In this document: positions 25,512 through 33,910 of the stretch, piece by piece
How positions within the stretch are numbered: the stretch's first letter is position 1
Layout of the letters: each line of letters begins with the position of its first letter
NCBI RefSeq assembly: GCF_900604355.1
Contig: NZ_UWOE01000002.1
Coordinates: 248,001-312,000 of the forward strand
Direction of reading: 5' to 3'
DNA: 64,000 nt
Origin: Luxibacter massiliensis
GTDB lineage: Bacteria > Bacillota > Clostridia > Lachnospirales > Lachnospiraceae
Position numbers and translations under genes: made by a program
Notes under the pieces: generated by a model
What the model was told of the DNA's origin: nothing
The model's input: only the letters and a program-made list of their open reading frames with translations
Databases searched by the model: none

Positions 25512-26699
25512 ATGGAAAAATTATTATTTACTTCAGAATCAGTGACAGAAGGACACCCGGATAAGATGTGCGACCAGATCTCAGATGCAGTTTTGGACGC
25601 GCTGCTGGCAGAGGATCCAATGAGCCGTGTGGCATGTGAAACCTGCACGACCACAGGATTGGTCATGGTTATGGGTGAAATTACAACAAATGCCTATGTG
25701 GATATCCAGAAGATTGTACGTGACACTGTGCGCGAAATCGGATATACGAGAGGCAAATTTGGTTTTGATGCAGATACATGTGGGGTTATCACTGCAATTG
25801 ACGAACAATCTGCAGATATTGCCCTGGGGGTAGACAAGGCCCTGGAGGCAAAGGAAAACAAGATGTCAGATGATGAGATAGAAGCAATTGGCGCAGGAGA
25901 TCAGGGCATGATGTTTGGATATGCTTCAGACGAGACAGAAGAGTTTATGCCATACCCCATTGCAATGGCACATAAGCTGTCGAGGCGGCTGACTGATGTC
26001 AGAAAGAATGGGACGCTTCCTTATCTGCGTCCTGATGGTAAGACACAGGTCACAGTAGAGTATGATGAAAATGGCGTGCCCAAAAGGCTTGAGGCAGTCG
26101 TGCTCTCTACCCAGCATGACCCAGATGTGGTACAAGAACAGATTCATACAGATATTAAGAAATATGTATTCGATGAGATCATTCCTGCAGAGATGGTAGA
26201 CCAGGATACTAAATTTTTCATTAATCCCACGGGCCGTTTCGTTATAGGCGGGCCCCATGGGGACAGCGGTGTTACAGGAAGGAAAATTATTGTTGATACT
26301 TACGGAGGAATGGCACGCCATGGAGGCGGCGCATTTTCAGGAAAAGACTGTACAAAAGTGGACCGCTCAGCGGCCTATGCAGCACGTTATGCGGCTAAGA
26401 ATATTGTGGCGGCAGGACTGGCCAAAAAATGTGAGATTCAGCTTTCATATGCCATAGGCGTAGCACAGCCTACATCTATCATGGTTGATACATTTGGAAC
26501 AGGGGCAGTTTCTGAGGATAAGCTGGTAGGTATTATCCGCGATAATTTTGACCTGCGCCCCGCAGGAATTATAAAAATGTTGGACCTGCGCCGTCCGATC
26601 TATAAACAAACCGCGGCTTACGGGCACTTTGGGCGCGTGGATATAAATTTACCATGGGAAAAGTTAGATAAAGTTGACGCATTGAAGAAATATCTGTAA
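25512..26699 (+). CDS. metK: S-adenosylmethionine synthetase
   Basis: 395 residues, full length. It makes SAM from methionine and ATP. Signatures: TSESVTEGHPDKMCDQ at the start, GAGDQGMMFGYA, and GGPHGDSGVTGRKI. ATG 25512 is preceded by AAAGGAGAGG; the longer open frame upstream overlaps the S-box terminator and is not coding. Expression is expected to fall when SAM is high. Confidence 0.95.
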   Translation: MEKLLFTSESVTEGHPDKMCDQISDAVLDALLAEDPMSRVACETCTTTGLVMVMGEITTNAYVDIQKIVRDTVREIGYTRGKFGFDADTCGVITAIDEQSADIALGVDKALEAKENKMSDDEIEAIGAGDQGMMFGYASDETEEFMPYPIAMAHKLSRRLTDVRKNGTLPYLRPDGKTQVTVEYDENGVPKRLEAVVLSTQHDPDVVQEQIHTDIKKYVFDEIIPAEMVDQDTKFFINPTGRFVIGGPHGDSGVTGRKIIVDTYGGMARHGGGAFSGKDCTKVDRSAAYAARYAAKNIVAAGLAKKCEIQLSYAIGVAQPTSIMVDTFGTGAVSEDKLVGIIRDNFDLRPAGIIKMLDLRRPIYKQTAAYGHFGRVDINLPWEKLDKVDALKKYL

Positions 26700-26731
26700 T
26701 ATATATACAGTATCAGGTGCGTTGATAAAAT

Positions 26732-26764
26732 GGAAGGCAGGCACTGTGAGGTGCCTGCCTTTTG
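26732..26764 (+). terminator. Terminator of metK
   Basis: AAGGCAGGCAC-tgtgag-GTGCCTGCCTT followed by TTG. Confidence 0.85.
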
Positions 26765-26835
26765 TCAGAAAATTCAGAAAACGGAGCGCAAAAGGGACAG
26801 TCCCTTTTGCAAAGGGGACAGACCCCTTTGCAACC
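26764..26835 (+). repeat. GGGACAGTCCC palindrome repeat, family 2, copy A
   Basis: After CAGAAAA-TTCAGAAAACGGAGC come two palindromes: GCAAAAGGGACAGTCCCTTTTGC-like and GCAAAGGGG-ACAGA-CCCCTTTGC. The reverse complement of the element at 47466-47540 has the same flank and palindrome, so it is a dispersed repeat. Confidence 0.8.
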
Positions 26836-26869
26836 CCCTTTCCAGCACGCTCCTACAGGGAGTAGATAT

Positions 26870-27925
26870 ATGAAGCTGAAAACAAAATTGATTATTGCCT
26901 TTATGACAGTCATGATACTGCCTACAATTTTTACAACTGTGGCCATGTACACTTTTGCCCCCAGGGCGGTGGGTGAAATCCAGCAGCTCTACTTACTGGT
27001 GGTGTTTTTTACAGCGGCTCTTTTGATTTACTGGATTTACAGAACCGTGTCACTGCCCCTCGCCCGCCTGCAGATTGCGGCCCGCAATATTAAAGAGGGG
27101 AACCTGGATTTTGAGATTAAAAGCGAGACAGATGATGAGATTGGCCAGCTTTGCAGGGATTTTGAGGCCATGCGCCTGCGGCTGAAAGCCAATGCCGAGG
27201 AAAAGATTGCCTATGACAGGGAAAGCAAAGAATTAATCAGCAATATATCCCATGATTTAAAGACTCCGATAACTGCAATTAAAGGATATGTGGAAGGTAT
27301 CATGGATGGCGTGGCAGATACTCCGGAAAAGATGGACAGATATATTAAAACAATATACAATAAGGCTAATGAGATGGATCTGCTTATCAATGAGCTGACT
27401 TTATATTCTAAAATTGATACAAACCGCATACCCTATAATTTTACCACAATTTCTGCAAAGCAGTATTTTGGTGATTGTGCGGAAGATCTGTCTTTGGAGC
27501 TTGAGGCAAAGGGCGTGGAATTCAGGTACCGCAATTATGTGGAGACTGATTCCAGGGTCATTGTGGATCCTGAGCAGCTCCGGCGTGTTATCAACAATAT
27601 TGTAACTAATTCCCTGAAATATATGGACAAGCCAAAAGGGAAGATTACAATGAATTTAAAGGATGTGGGCGATTTTATTCAGGTAGAACTTGGAGACAAT
27701 GGTAAGGGGATTGTGCCAAAAGACCTGCCTTATATATTTGACCGGTTTTACCGGACTGATGCCTCCCGTAACTCTTCAAAGGGTGGAAGCGGCATAGGAC
27801 TTTCTATCGTAAAGAAAATCGTAGAAGAGCACGGTGGGAAAATTTGGGCAACCAGTGAGGATGGAGTTGGAACAACTATGTATTTTGTAATTAGAAAATA
27901 TCAGGAGGTACCCGTGGATGAGTAA
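26870..27925 (+). CDS. Sensor histidine kinase
   Basis: 351 residues. Two transmembrane segments (about residues 5-25 and 40-62) enclose a very short extracytoplasmic loop, followed by a HAMP-type linker, the phosphoacceptor histidine in NISHDLKTPITAIKGY, and ATP-site boxes DNGKGIVPKDLPYIFDRF and GGSGIGLSIVKK. ATG 26870 is chosen because the upstream open frame is repeat DNA. The stop overlaps the response-regulator gene. The potassium-transport genes after it suggest envelope or ion signals, but no ligand is shown. Confidence 0.9.
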   Translation: MKLKTKLIIAFMTVMILPTIFTTVAMYTFAPRAVGEIQQLYLLVVFFTAALLIYWIYRTVSLPLARLQIAARNIKEGNLDFEIKSETDDEIGQLCRDFEAMRLRLKANAEEKIAYDRESKELISNISHDLKTPITAIKGYVEGIMDGVADTPEKMDRYIKTIYNKANEMDLLINELTLYSKIDTNRIPYNFTTISAKQYFGDCAEDLSLELEAKGVEFRYRNYVETDSRVIVDPEQLRRVINNIVTNSLKYMDKPKGKITMNLKDVGDFIQVELGDNGKGIVPKDLPYIFDRFYRTDASRNSSKGGSGIGLSIVKKIVEEHGGKIWATSEDGVGTTMYFVIRKYQEVPVDE

Positions 27926-28610
27926 GAAAATATTAATTATTGAGGATGAAGAAAGTATTGCTGACCTGGAGAAGGATTATCTGGAGCTGAGTGACTTTGA
28001 GGTGGCTGTGGCAAATGATGGTGAGGAAGGAAGAGAAAAGGCCCTGAATGAGGACTATGACCTGATTATTCTGGATCTCATGCTTCCTGGCGTGGACGGA
28101 TTTGAAATTTGCCGGCAGGTAAGGGATCAGAAGAATACACCCATTATTATGGTGTCTGCAAAGAAGGATGACATAGATAAAATAAGAGGCCTTGGCCTTG
28201 GGGCTGATGATTATATGACAAAGCCTTTTAGTCCCAGCGAGCTTGTGGCCAGGGTGAAGGCCCACTTGGCGCGCTATGAACGGCTGATAGGGAGCAATGT
28301 AGAGGAAAATGAAATTATTGAGATCAGAGGACTGAAGATTGATACAACGGCGAGGCGTGTCTGGGTCAATGGGGAGGAAAGGTCTTTTACGACCAAAGAA
28401 TTTGACCTGCTTACTTTTCTTGCCGGCCATCCGAACCATGTATATACTAAGGAGGAACTGTTCCAGGAAATCTGGGATATGGAATCAATCGGTGATATAG
28501 CCACTGTGACTGTGCATATTAAAAAAATCCGTGAGAAGATTGAATATGATACCTCCCATCCACAATATATAGAAACAATTTGGGGGGTAGGCTATCGGTT
28601 TAAGGTATAA
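27918..28610 (+). CDS. OmpR/PhoB-family response regulator
   Basis: 230 residues. A receiver domain with phosphoaspartate in LIILDLMLPGVDGFE and lysine in TKPFSPSELVARV, then a winged-helix DNA-binding domain with the SIGDIATVTVHIKKIREKI recognition segment. It overlaps the kinase gene by 8 bases and is directly followed by ktrB-like DNA after 5 bases. A cognate pair that controls downstream ktrB/ktrA is likely but inferred. Confidence 0.92.
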   Translation: MSKKILIIEDEESIADLEKDYLELSDFEVAVANDGEEGREKALNEDYDLIILDLMLPGVDGFEICRQVRDQKNTPIIMVSAKKDDIDKIRGLGLGADDYMTKPFSPSELVARVKAHLARYERLIGSNVEENEIIEIRGLKIDTTARRVWVNGEERSFTTKEFDLLTFLAGHPNHVYTKEELFQEIWDMESIGDIATVTVHIKKIREKIEYDTSHPQYIETIWGVGYRFKV

Positions 28611-28615
28611 CAACT

Positions 28616-29995
28616 ATGAAAAGTTTAAATTATAGAAAGATTACCTTGAACACCATGCAGAAAATAGCTCTGGGTTTTCTGGCTGTGATTTTGGCTGGGG
28701 CCATATTTCTGTGGCTCCCCATCAGCAACCAGAGGCCTATCGCCTTTGTGGATGCCCTGTTTACGGCAGTATCGGCCGTATGTGTGACAGGTTTGGTGAC
28801 AATAACGCCGGCTGCCCAATTTACGGCTATAGGAAAGGGAGGGCTGCTGGTATTAATACAAATAGGCGGCTTAGGTGTTATTGCCTGCATGGTTGCCTTT
28901 TTTCTTGTAATTAAAAAAAGAATCACAGTAAAAGAACGTGTGACTATTCAGCAGACGTATAACCTGGACACATTGACAGGTTTAGTACAGTTTATAAGGA
29001 GAATATTGTGGGGAACCTTTATAGTAGAGGGGGTTGGCGCCTTTTTCTATACTTTTAAGTTTGTCCCGGAAATGGGGTTTTTAAAAGGAGTGTGTTACAG
29101 TATTTTTCACGCGGTATCTTCCTTCTGTAATGCGGGGATCGATATTTTAGGAGGCAGCAGTTATATGGAGTATGTGACATCCCCTGTCATCAACTTTACC
29201 ACGATGTTTTTGATTGTTGCAGGGGGGTTGGGGTTCACAGTCTGGTATGATGTATATAAAAATATAAAGTGCGTAATGAAAGAAAAACAACCTGCCAGAA
29301 GGATGGTAACAAGGCTGAGTCTGCATACAAAGATTGTATTGTGTATGACGGCCGTTCTTTTATTTACAGGATTTTTAGCCTTTTTAGTGCTGGAGTACCG
29401 AAATCCAGCCACAATGGGAAACTTGAATCTAGGGGAAAAGATGTTGGCTTCAGGGTTCCAGTCTGTCACCGTAAGAACGGCAGGGTTTGCAACAGTTTCA
29501 CAGTCTGGCCTGACAGCGGGTTCGAAACTTGTGGGATGTATATTGATGTTTGTGGGAGGTTCCCCTGCAGGTACTGCGGGAGGTGTTAAGACGACTACAG
29601 TAGCCATGCTGCTTTTAACTTGCGTAGGTGTAATCAAAGGGAAGAGGGATACAGAATGTTTTGGCAGGAGGATTGCGGTTTCTACTGTCCGGTCCGGTAT
29701 TGCCATTATCTGCCTTACCTTTATGTTTTGGCTGGCAGGCGTTGTCATGATTACTGTGTTGGAGCCTGGTACAGATTTTCTTGACATAATGTATGAGGTT
29801 ACTTCTGCCCTTGGCACAGTAGGCCTGACCCCTGACCTTACGCCTAAGCTTTGCCGGGGCAGCCAGGCGGTGCTCATGGTTTTGATGTATGCGGGAAGGA
29901 TTGGCCCTGTCACCATGGCCCTTGTTTTTGCAGGCAGGGCCAATACGGCCGCACAGCTGAGGGACCTGCCGGAAAAGAGAATTATGCTTGGATAA
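28616..29995 (+). CDS. ktrB: Ktr/Trk-type potassium uptake channel subunit
   Basis: 459 residues. Four selectivity-type P-loops are visible: VSAVCVTGLVT, SSFCNAGIDI, QSVTVRTAGFAT and TSALGTVGLTPDLT, as in TrkH/KtrB. It forms a membrane potassium channel gated by a cytosolic RCK subunit. The gene is 5 bases after the response regulator and 70 before the KtrA-like gene, so it is one operon. Confidence 0.9.
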   Translation: MKSLNYRKITLNTMQKIALGFLAVILAGAIFLWLPISNQRPIAFVDALFTAVSAVCVTGLVTITPAAQFTAIGKGGLLVLIQIGGLGVIACMVAFFLVIKKRITVKERVTIQQTYNLDTLTGLVQFIRRILWGTFIVEGVGAFFYTFKFVPEMGFLKGVCYSIFHAVSSFCNAGIDILGGSSYMEYVTSPVINFTTMFLIVAGGLGFTVWYDVYKNIKCVMKEKQPARRMVTRLSLHTKIVLCMTAVLLFTGFLAFLVLEYRNPATMGNLNLGEKMLASGFQSVTVRTAGFATVSQSGLTAGSKLVGCILMFVGGSPAGTAGGVKTTTVAMLLLTCVGVIKGKRDTECFGRRIAVSTVRSGIAIICLTFMFWLAGVVMITVLEPGTDFLDIMYEVTSALGTVGLTPDLTPKLCRGSQAVLMVLMYAGRIGPVTMALVFAGRANTAAQLRDLPEKRIMLG

Positions 29996-30065
29996 AGGCT
30001 GTAAATTTATAATTTAGAGAAAGGGAAAGTAAGCAGATACAGAATGTTTGTCTTACGGAGAATAG

Positions 30066-30731
30066 GTGCGGGATATGAGAAAACAATATGCAGTGTTCGG
30101 CCTGGGCAGCTTTGGGAGGAGTGTGGCCCTCACCCTGGAAAGCCTGGGCTGCGATGTGGTAGCTGTAGATAAGTCCTATGAAAAGGTTCAGGAAATATCT
30201 GATTCAGTCACATATGCACTTAGGGCTGATGTATCAGACCCTGACGCACTGCTTTCGCTGGGAGGCAGGAATCTGGACGGCGCGGTGGTTGCTGTATCGG
30301 ACAGCCTGGAGGCAAGCATTATTGCGACTATCACGGCAAAAGAAATTGGCATTCCCTATGTATTGGTAAAAGCCAGGGATGAGCTTCAGGGGACAGTATT
30401 GGAAAAAGTGGGGGCGGACAGTGTAGTGTACCCTGAACGAGATATGGGGAGCCGGGTGGCCAAAAATCTTGTTTCGGCCACATTTGCTGACTGGATTGAA
30501 CTGTCATCGGAGTATAGCCTTGCAGAAACCGCTATTCCTGAAAAATGGGTTGGGCAAAGCCTTGCCGAATTGAGAGTCCGTGAGCGTTACGGCATAAATG
30601 TAGTAGGGGTTATGCAGCATGGGGAAGTAAATGTTAATATTGATCCGTGCCAGCCCCTGACAGAAGAGTGCATTATTATTGTGATTGCATCTAATGCAGT
30701 ATTGTCCCATTTTTTGATGAAAAATAAATAG
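30066..30731 (+). CDS. ktrA: KtrA/TrkA-type RCK potassium regulator
   Basis: 221 residues. An N-terminal Rossmann domain (FGLGSFGRSVALTLE, acidic end VVAVDK) binds nucleotide, and a C-terminal RCK_C domain starts near residue 140. It gates KtrB and commonly binds ATP/ADP or c-di-AMP. GTG 30066 lies 5 bases after GGAG; ATG 30075 in the same frame is an alternative start. Confidence 0.9.
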   Translation: MRDMRKQYAVFGLGSFGRSVALTLESLGCDVVAVDKSYEKVQEISDSVTYALRADVSDPDALLSLGGRNLDGAVVAVSDSLEASIIATITAKEIGIPYVLVKARDELQGTVLEKVGADSVVYPERDMGSRVAKNLVSATFADWIELSSEYSLAETAIPEKWVGQSLAELRVRERYGINVVGVMQHGEVNVNIDPCQPLTEECIIIVIASNAVLSHFLMKNK

Positions 30732-30858
30732 AAGTCATGCACAAAAGCCTGGCAGATTATTTTTATATTTTACAGGATTAGTTGAAGAAGCACAGAAAAC
30801 CCTATAGCTTTAAAAGTAGGAATGGCGGAGGATTTAAGAAAGCAGTGGTGTGAAAGGT

Positions 30859-31632
30859 ATGATTAGCAGTACAAGTAACCAAAAGGTGAAGGAGCTTTTG
30901 AAGCTTCAGAAAAAAGCAAAGGTAAGAAACTTAAAAAGGGTGTTCCTGGCAGAGGGCAGCCGGATGGTAAAGGAGGCGCCAAGAGACAGGATAGAGGAGC
31001 TTTATGTGTCAGAAACGTACTTCAGGAAATATAAGAACCAGCTTGCCCAAGAACAATTTCAGCCGGAAATGTTGACAGATACTGTTTTTGCGTATGTGTC
31101 AGATACCAGGACTCCCCAGGGGATACTGGCCGTTGTCAGGCAGGCAGAATATACCCTTTCTGATATGCTGGATGTCCCTGCGCCTCATATATTGGTGTTA
31201 GATAACCTGCAGGATCCGGGCAACCTGGGAACCATATTCAGGACTGCAGAGGCGGCGGGGGCTACGGGGATCCTCATGGGCCGGGACTGTGTGGATATAT
31301 ACAATCCAAAAACAATACGCTCCACGATGGGGGCCATCTACCGTATGCCATTTTTGTACATGGATGATCTCAAAGAGGGCATTGCTGCATTGAAGGAAAG
31401 AGGGGTTCATGTATATGCGGCCCATCTGGATGGCCGGAATGTATATGATAAGGAAGATTTTCTCCGTGGAACCGCCTTTTTAATCGGTAATGAGGGAAAT
31501 GGACTGCACAAGGAGATTGCCGCATGTGCGGATACATGGGTTCAGATCCCCATGGCCGGGCAGGCCGAGTCTTTGAATGCGGCCGTAGCTGCAGCCATAC
31601 TGATGTTTGAGGCCAGCAGGCAGCGCAGATAA
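30859..31632 (+). CDS. TrmH/SpoU-family RNA methyltransferase
   Basis: 257 residues: an N-terminal substrate-binding domain (SSTSNQKVKELLKLQKKAKVRN, FLAEGSRMV) and a C-terminal SPOUT knot with LDNLQDPGNLGTIFRTAEAAG, IGNEGNGLHKE and QAESLNAAVAAAILM. It probably 2'-O-methylates 23S rRNA. GTG 30850 is a possible earlier start. It is followed by a long inverted repeat rather than a second gene. Confidence 0.88.
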   Translation: MISSTSNQKVKELLKLQKKAKVRNLKRVFLAEGSRMVKEAPRDRIEELYVSETYFRKYKNQLAQEQFQPEMLTDTVFAYVSDTRTPQGILAVVRQAEYTLSDMLDVPAPHILVLDNLQDPGNLGTIFRTAEAAGATGILMGRDCVDIYNPKTIRSTMGAIYRMPFLYMDDLKEGIAALKERGVHVYAAHLDGRNVYDKEDFLRGTAFLIGNEGNGLHKEIAACADTWVQIPMAGQAESLNAAVAAAILMFEASRQRR

Positions 31633-31634
31633 AA

Positions 31635-31729
31635 AGAACTGCTGCAAAATGAATATTCATACAAAAAACTGGCTCGGCCGGGAGGCTAAATACCAGTCTG
31701 CGTTGAATCTTACATTTTGCAGCAGTTCT
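31635..31729 (+). repeat. Long inverted repeat after the TrmH-type gene
   Basis: AGAACTGCTGCAAAATG (31635-31651) and CATTTTGCAGCAGTTCT (31713-31729) are perfect 17-bp arms around about 61 bases. It could act as a terminator (no strong T-run) or as a transposon-like remnant. Confidence 0.6.
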
Positions 31730-31757
31730 ATATATATCCTTGTTTGCCCATAGGAAA

Positions 31758-31814
31758 ACAAAAAAATATGCCCCAACCCCTAAAGGCCAGATTTCTGCCT
31801 TTAGGGGTTGGGGA
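31758..31814 (-). terminator. Terminator of cspA
   Basis: CCCCAACCCCTAAAGG and CCTTTAGGGGTTGGGG form a 16-bp stem; on the - strand it is followed by CATATTTTTTTG. Confidence 0.85.
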
Positions 31815-31873
31815 GTATATTCAGTCTGTTAAGGGCGGATGCCCCGGAGAACTGGTTAAGCTGTGGACACAAA

Positions 31874-32077
31874 TTATGCAGTCGTTACATTGGTAGCCTG
31901 AGGCCCACGGTTTCCCTCTATAATGTCAAAAACAACTTCCTGCCCTTCGTCCAGGCTCTTGTAGCCGTCAGAAGCAATACCTGAAAAATGTACAAATACA
32001 TCTTCCCCGTTATCACTGTTTGTGATGAAACCAAATCCTTTTTGTGCGTTAAACCATTTTACTGTACCTTTGTTCAT
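31874..32077 (-). CDS. cspA: Cold-shock protein
   Basis: 67 residues: a single OB-fold with RNP1 KGFGFI and RNP2 VFVHF. It binds single-stranded RNA and DNA and melts structure in mRNA at low temperature. AAGGAGGTATC precedes the ATG. A 126-base 5' UTR with a 15-bp stem and its own promoter and terminator make it a single-gene unit. Confidence 0.95.
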   Translation of the reverse strand: MNKGTVKWFNAQKGFGFITNSDNGEDVFVHFSGIASDGYKSLDEGQEVVFDIIEGNRGPQATNVTTA

Positions 32078-32125
32078 GAAAGATACCTCCTTAAATTAAA
32101 TTGTAAATCTGGGAAAATAAAAAAT

Positions 32126-32180
32126 CACATATTTTTGTAAAGCATTATCAATGGAACATAATGACTTACAAAAATATGTG
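32126..32180 (-). promoter_or_regulatory. Stem-loop in the cspA 5' UTR
   Basis: CACATATTTTTGTAA (32126-32140) and TTACAAAAATATGTG (32166-32180) are perfect 15-bp arms with a 25-base loop, about 49 bases upstream of the start. AU-rich UTR stems in csp mRNAs can act as temperature switches; this is inferred here. Confidence 0.55.
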
Positions 32181-32209
32181 AAATCTAAATCCTATGAAAA
32201 TACTGTTAT

Positions 32210-32238
32210 AGTATAGCATTTTAGTTTAAAGATGTCAA
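32210..32238 (-). promoter_or_regulatory. Promoter of cspA
   Basis: On the - strand: TTGACA (32238-32233), 17-base spacer, TATACT (32215-32210). Confidence 0.8.
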
Positions 32239-32432
32239 CCATGAAAAGCGTGCATTCTATACTTATTGAAATGCTAATGTTCAATCAGGTAATTATAGTC
32301 CGATCCTGTGTTAATCCCTGTACTGATTGGCGGGGAGAGGATAACTTTGAGTAGCCGAAACGAAAAGAATATGTTAGAATGTGGGATAACTGGTTACAAT
32401 TTGGATAATACATGAAAGAAAGTGGGATTGTT

Positions 32433-33677
32433 ATGGATCTGAATAAAGAAAATCTGCGGAAGATCAGGGGGTTAATTTTATTTACAATTATTATATTGAT
32501 TGTCCTATGGAAATATACTGTTGTGCTGGAATTTGTAGGGTTCTTGCTGGGTATCACCTATCCTTTTCTTTTGGGCGGGGCAATTGCTTTTATTTTAAAT
32601 GTTCCTATGCATTTTCTGGAAGGGAAACTATTTTATAATAAACAGCTTTCTGGAAAAAAGTGGGCCGGGAAACTGGCGCGGCCGCTGAGCCTGATTCTTA
32701 CAATCCTGTTTGTGCTTGGCGTGATATCCGTGGTCATTTTTGTGGTTGTGCCGAAGCTGGGGAGCACATTTATGTCCCTTGGGAAGAATATACAAAGTTT
32801 TGTGCCAAAGGCACAGGGATGGGCGGAAGAGCTTTTTATAAATAACAGGGAAATTGTTACATGGATTGAAGGGATCAGTATTGACTGGGAAAAGCTGTTT
32901 AACGGAATCGTGGCTTTCTTTAAAAACGGGGCGGGCAGCGTTCTGGGTTCTACCTTTACAGTGGCCAAAAGCATTGTGAGCGGCATGACTACATTTGTCA
33001 TTGCTTTTGTATTTGCGTGTTATATTCTTCTTCAGAAGGAAAGGCTGGATATCCAGATAAGAAAGATTATGTATGCGTATATGAAAAGGGAGCATGTAAA
33101 AAAGACACTGGATATCTGCTCACTTACTTATAAGACTTTCTCCAGCTTTCTTACAGGGCAGTGTGTGGAAGCAGTGATTCTGGGGACGATGTTTGTAGTC
33201 GTTATGACAATTTTTAGGATTCCATATGCACTGCTGGTAGGAGTATTGATTGCATTTACAGCTTTAATCCCTATATTCGGCGCTTTTATCGGATGTGTGG
33301 TAGGGGCGTTCCTGATCCTGATGGTAGCCCCCATGAAAGCCCTTATTTTTGTAGTTATGTTCCTGGTGCTCCAGCAGGTAGAGGGGAACCTGATTTACCC
33401 GAGGGTGGTAGGTGGTTCCGTGGGCCTTCCTTCCATATGGGTTTTAGCGGCTGTCAGTATTGGGGGCAGTTTAATGGGGATCGTAGGCATGCTGGTATTC
33501 ATCCCGATAGTATCCGTTGTTTATACACTCTTCCGGGAAAATGTATATGGACAGCTTGCTAAAAAGGGACTTGCCGTGGACAACAGCTCTGGCGAACTAA
33601 TGGACAGGAATGGAGATGCGGGGAAAAAGCAGCGGCCTGGCAGCGCTCAGGGCAGCGTGAAAACAAAAGTAGAATAA
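32433..33677 (+). CDS. AI-2E (PerM/YtvI)-family membrane protein
   Basis: 414 residues with about 8 hydrophobic segments: three N-terminal, a central soluble stretch of about 100 residues, and a C-terminal bundle containing GNLIYPRVVGGSVGLPSIWV, a recognisable PerM block. These proteins form trimeric exporters or exchangers of varied substrates, and sporulation or Na+/H+ roles have been reported for relatives. ATG 32433 (MDLNKENL) is preferred; ATG 32412 in frame is also possible. Confidence 0.8.
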   Translation: MDLNKENLRKIRGLILFTIIILIVLWKYTVVLEFVGFLLGITYPFLLGGAIAFILNVPMHFLEGKLFYNKQLSGKKWAGKLARPLSLILTILFVLGVISVVIFVVVPKLGSTFMSLGKNIQSFVPKAQGWAEELFINNREIVTWIEGISIDWEKLFNGIVAFFKNGAGSVLGSTFTVAKSIVSGMTTFVIAFVFACYILLQKERLDIQIRKIMYAYMKREHVKKTLDICSLTYKTFSSFLTGQCVEAVILGTMFVVVMTIFRIPYALLVGVLIAFTALIPIFGAFIGCVVGAFLILMVAPMKALIFVVMFLVLQQVEGNLIYPRVVGGSVGLPSIWVLAAVSIGGSLMGIVGMLVFIPIVSVVYTLFRENVYGQLAKKGLAVDNSSGELMDRNGDAGKKQRPGSAQGSVKTKVE

Positions 33678-33910
33678 TATGCAAAAAAGTGGTATACTAA
33701 AATATGGTATTCATAAGCCATTACGTCCGCTGGATTTTTGATCCATATGGGTTTGGGAATATTGCGGCATGGCATATGGCCCGGGTATAGTGGCAGGCAT
33801 GGCCAAGAGCCTATCCGGGTTGTCTGGCTAAAAGTGAGTGAGGCAGTATATGTTTGCGCTGGCGGGACTGCCGTGGGAAAGAAGATAAAAGGTTTATGAG
33901 GAAAAAGGGC

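Noticed and set aside
26762..26869. Upstream extension of the histidine kinase gene
   Set aside because: This part is repeat family 2 DNA and only happens to stay open.
29161..29943. Long - strand open frame opposite ktrB
   Set aside because: Shadow of the real gene: low complexity, no family features, and no ribosome site.
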